From SIRX01 sp965213905 (GTDB lineage Bacteria > Actinomycetota > Rubrobacteria > Rubrobacterales > Rubrobacteraceae), in assembly GCA_965213905.1 (NCBI GenBank), contig OZ243922.1, positions 2,728,001-2,792,000 on the forward strand: a stretch of DNA of 64,000 nucleotides. The letters run 5' to 3'. This document shows positions 63,816-64,000 of this stretch, piece after piece; position 1 is the stretch's first letter; each line of letters starts with the position of its first letter. The notes below the pieces were generated by a model. The model was not told where the DNA came from. It ran no database searches and saw nothing but the letters and a program-made list of their open reading frames with translations. Both the position numbers and the translations under genes were made by a program.

Positions 63816-64000
63816 CTACGCGCGTCGGAGGGTGAAGCGGAAGCGGGAGCCTTTGCCGGGTTGGCTATAAGCGTGGATCTCACCGCCGTGGGCTTCGATG
63901 AGGCCGCGGGCTATAGCGAGGCCGAGGCCGGCGCCGGCGGCGTTTTGCTCGGGGCGCGTTCGGGATTCTTCGCCCCGGAACGAACGCTCGAAGACGTGTG
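63816..64000 (-). CDS. Sensor histidine kinase, C-terminal fragment
   Basis: The minus-strand frame is open from the window edge to the TAG at 63818-63816. It encodes about 61 residues ending a GHKL ATPase domain: HVFERSFRGEESRTRPEQ (F box region), GAGLGLAIARGLIEAHGGEI (G2 box) and GKGSRFRFTLRRA. The N-terminal sensor and dimerisation/phosphoacceptor domains lie outside the window, so the stimulus and partner are unknown. Confidence 0.85.
   Translation of the reverse strand, partial: HVFERSFRGEESRTRPEQNAAGAGLGLAIARGLIEAHGGEIHAYSQPGKGSRFRFTLRRA

Overview
The window is a 64 kb piece of a high-G+C bacterial chromosome. It is densely packed, with many ATGA, GTGA and TTGA overlaps and frequent GTG and TTG starts. 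The gene families (a short HisG paired with HisZ, a PadR/HAAS-type cluster, an acyl-CoA reductase fused to a HAD phosphatase, a split TlpA/CcdA pair, and several small proteins I do not recognise) fit a deep-branching actinobacterium of the Rubrobacter kind. That placement rests on recollection of families, not on a search. I saw no rRNA or tRNA gene, CRISPR array or canonical transposase. No stretch over 300 bases lacks a gene, apart from about 460 bases near 56.5-57.0 kb that hold a small repeat-bounded element with a broken gene.

Layout. 0-5.5 kb: aspartate-family amino acid operon (end of metX, metY, aspartokinase, homoserine dehydrogenase, asd, acetyltransferase). 5.6-7.8 kb: small proteins and a sulfotransferase. 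7.9-15.6 kb: dnaE behind a clear promoter, an M32 carboxypeptidase, an NDH-2-like oxidoreductase, purU. 15.6-19.0 kb: a minus-strand PadR regulator followed by four membrane proteins carrying five copies of one helical HAAS-like module. 19.1-24.4 kb: hisZGDBHA. 24.4-33.7 kb: class A penicillin-binding protein, malic enzyme with an ACT domain, ferredoxin-like protein, second NDH-2-like protein, an unusual alpha/beta hydrolase and small unknown proteins. 33.9-39.9 kb: rplM-rpsI-glmM-DUF429-hisF-hisIE-trpE. 40.0-45.9 kb: plsY, reductase/HAD fusion, zinc dehydrogenase, LarA-like protein. 45.9-51.4 kb (minus): MFS protein and two large GT-C-like membrane proteins. 51.5-57.9 kb: small membrane protein, two tandem HAD phosphatases, an alpha/beta hydrolase, GH31 alpha-glucosidase, a repeat element, ornithine cyclodeaminase-like protein. 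58.0-60.3 kb: trpGDC. 60.3-61.7 kb: an A+T-richer OLD-type ATPase/TOPRIM gene. 61.7-64 kb: TlpA and CcdA, a small membrane protein, the tail of a histidine kinase.

How the genes work together. Histidine synthesis is split over two clusters about 13 kb apart, and tryptophan synthesis over two about 18 kb apart. hisF, hisIE and trpE share one overlapping cluster with glmM, so amino acid, ribosome and cell-wall precursor synthesis may be coupled to growth. plsY and the reductase/HAD fusion overlap and suggest linked membrane lipid chemistry.

The most unusual material is: (1) a family of three intergenic elements bounded by short arrays of 7- or 8-base CTGA units in inverted orientation, one with perfect 12-base terminal inverted repeats around a frameshifted four-helix-bundle (S23-type) gene; (2) the PadR plus five-module HAAS cluster; (3) several genes whose start codon lies only 6-7 bases after a TAnnnT hexamer and which have no Shine-Dalgarno sequence, suggesting leaderless transcripts; (4) the low-G+C OLD-type nuclease gene.
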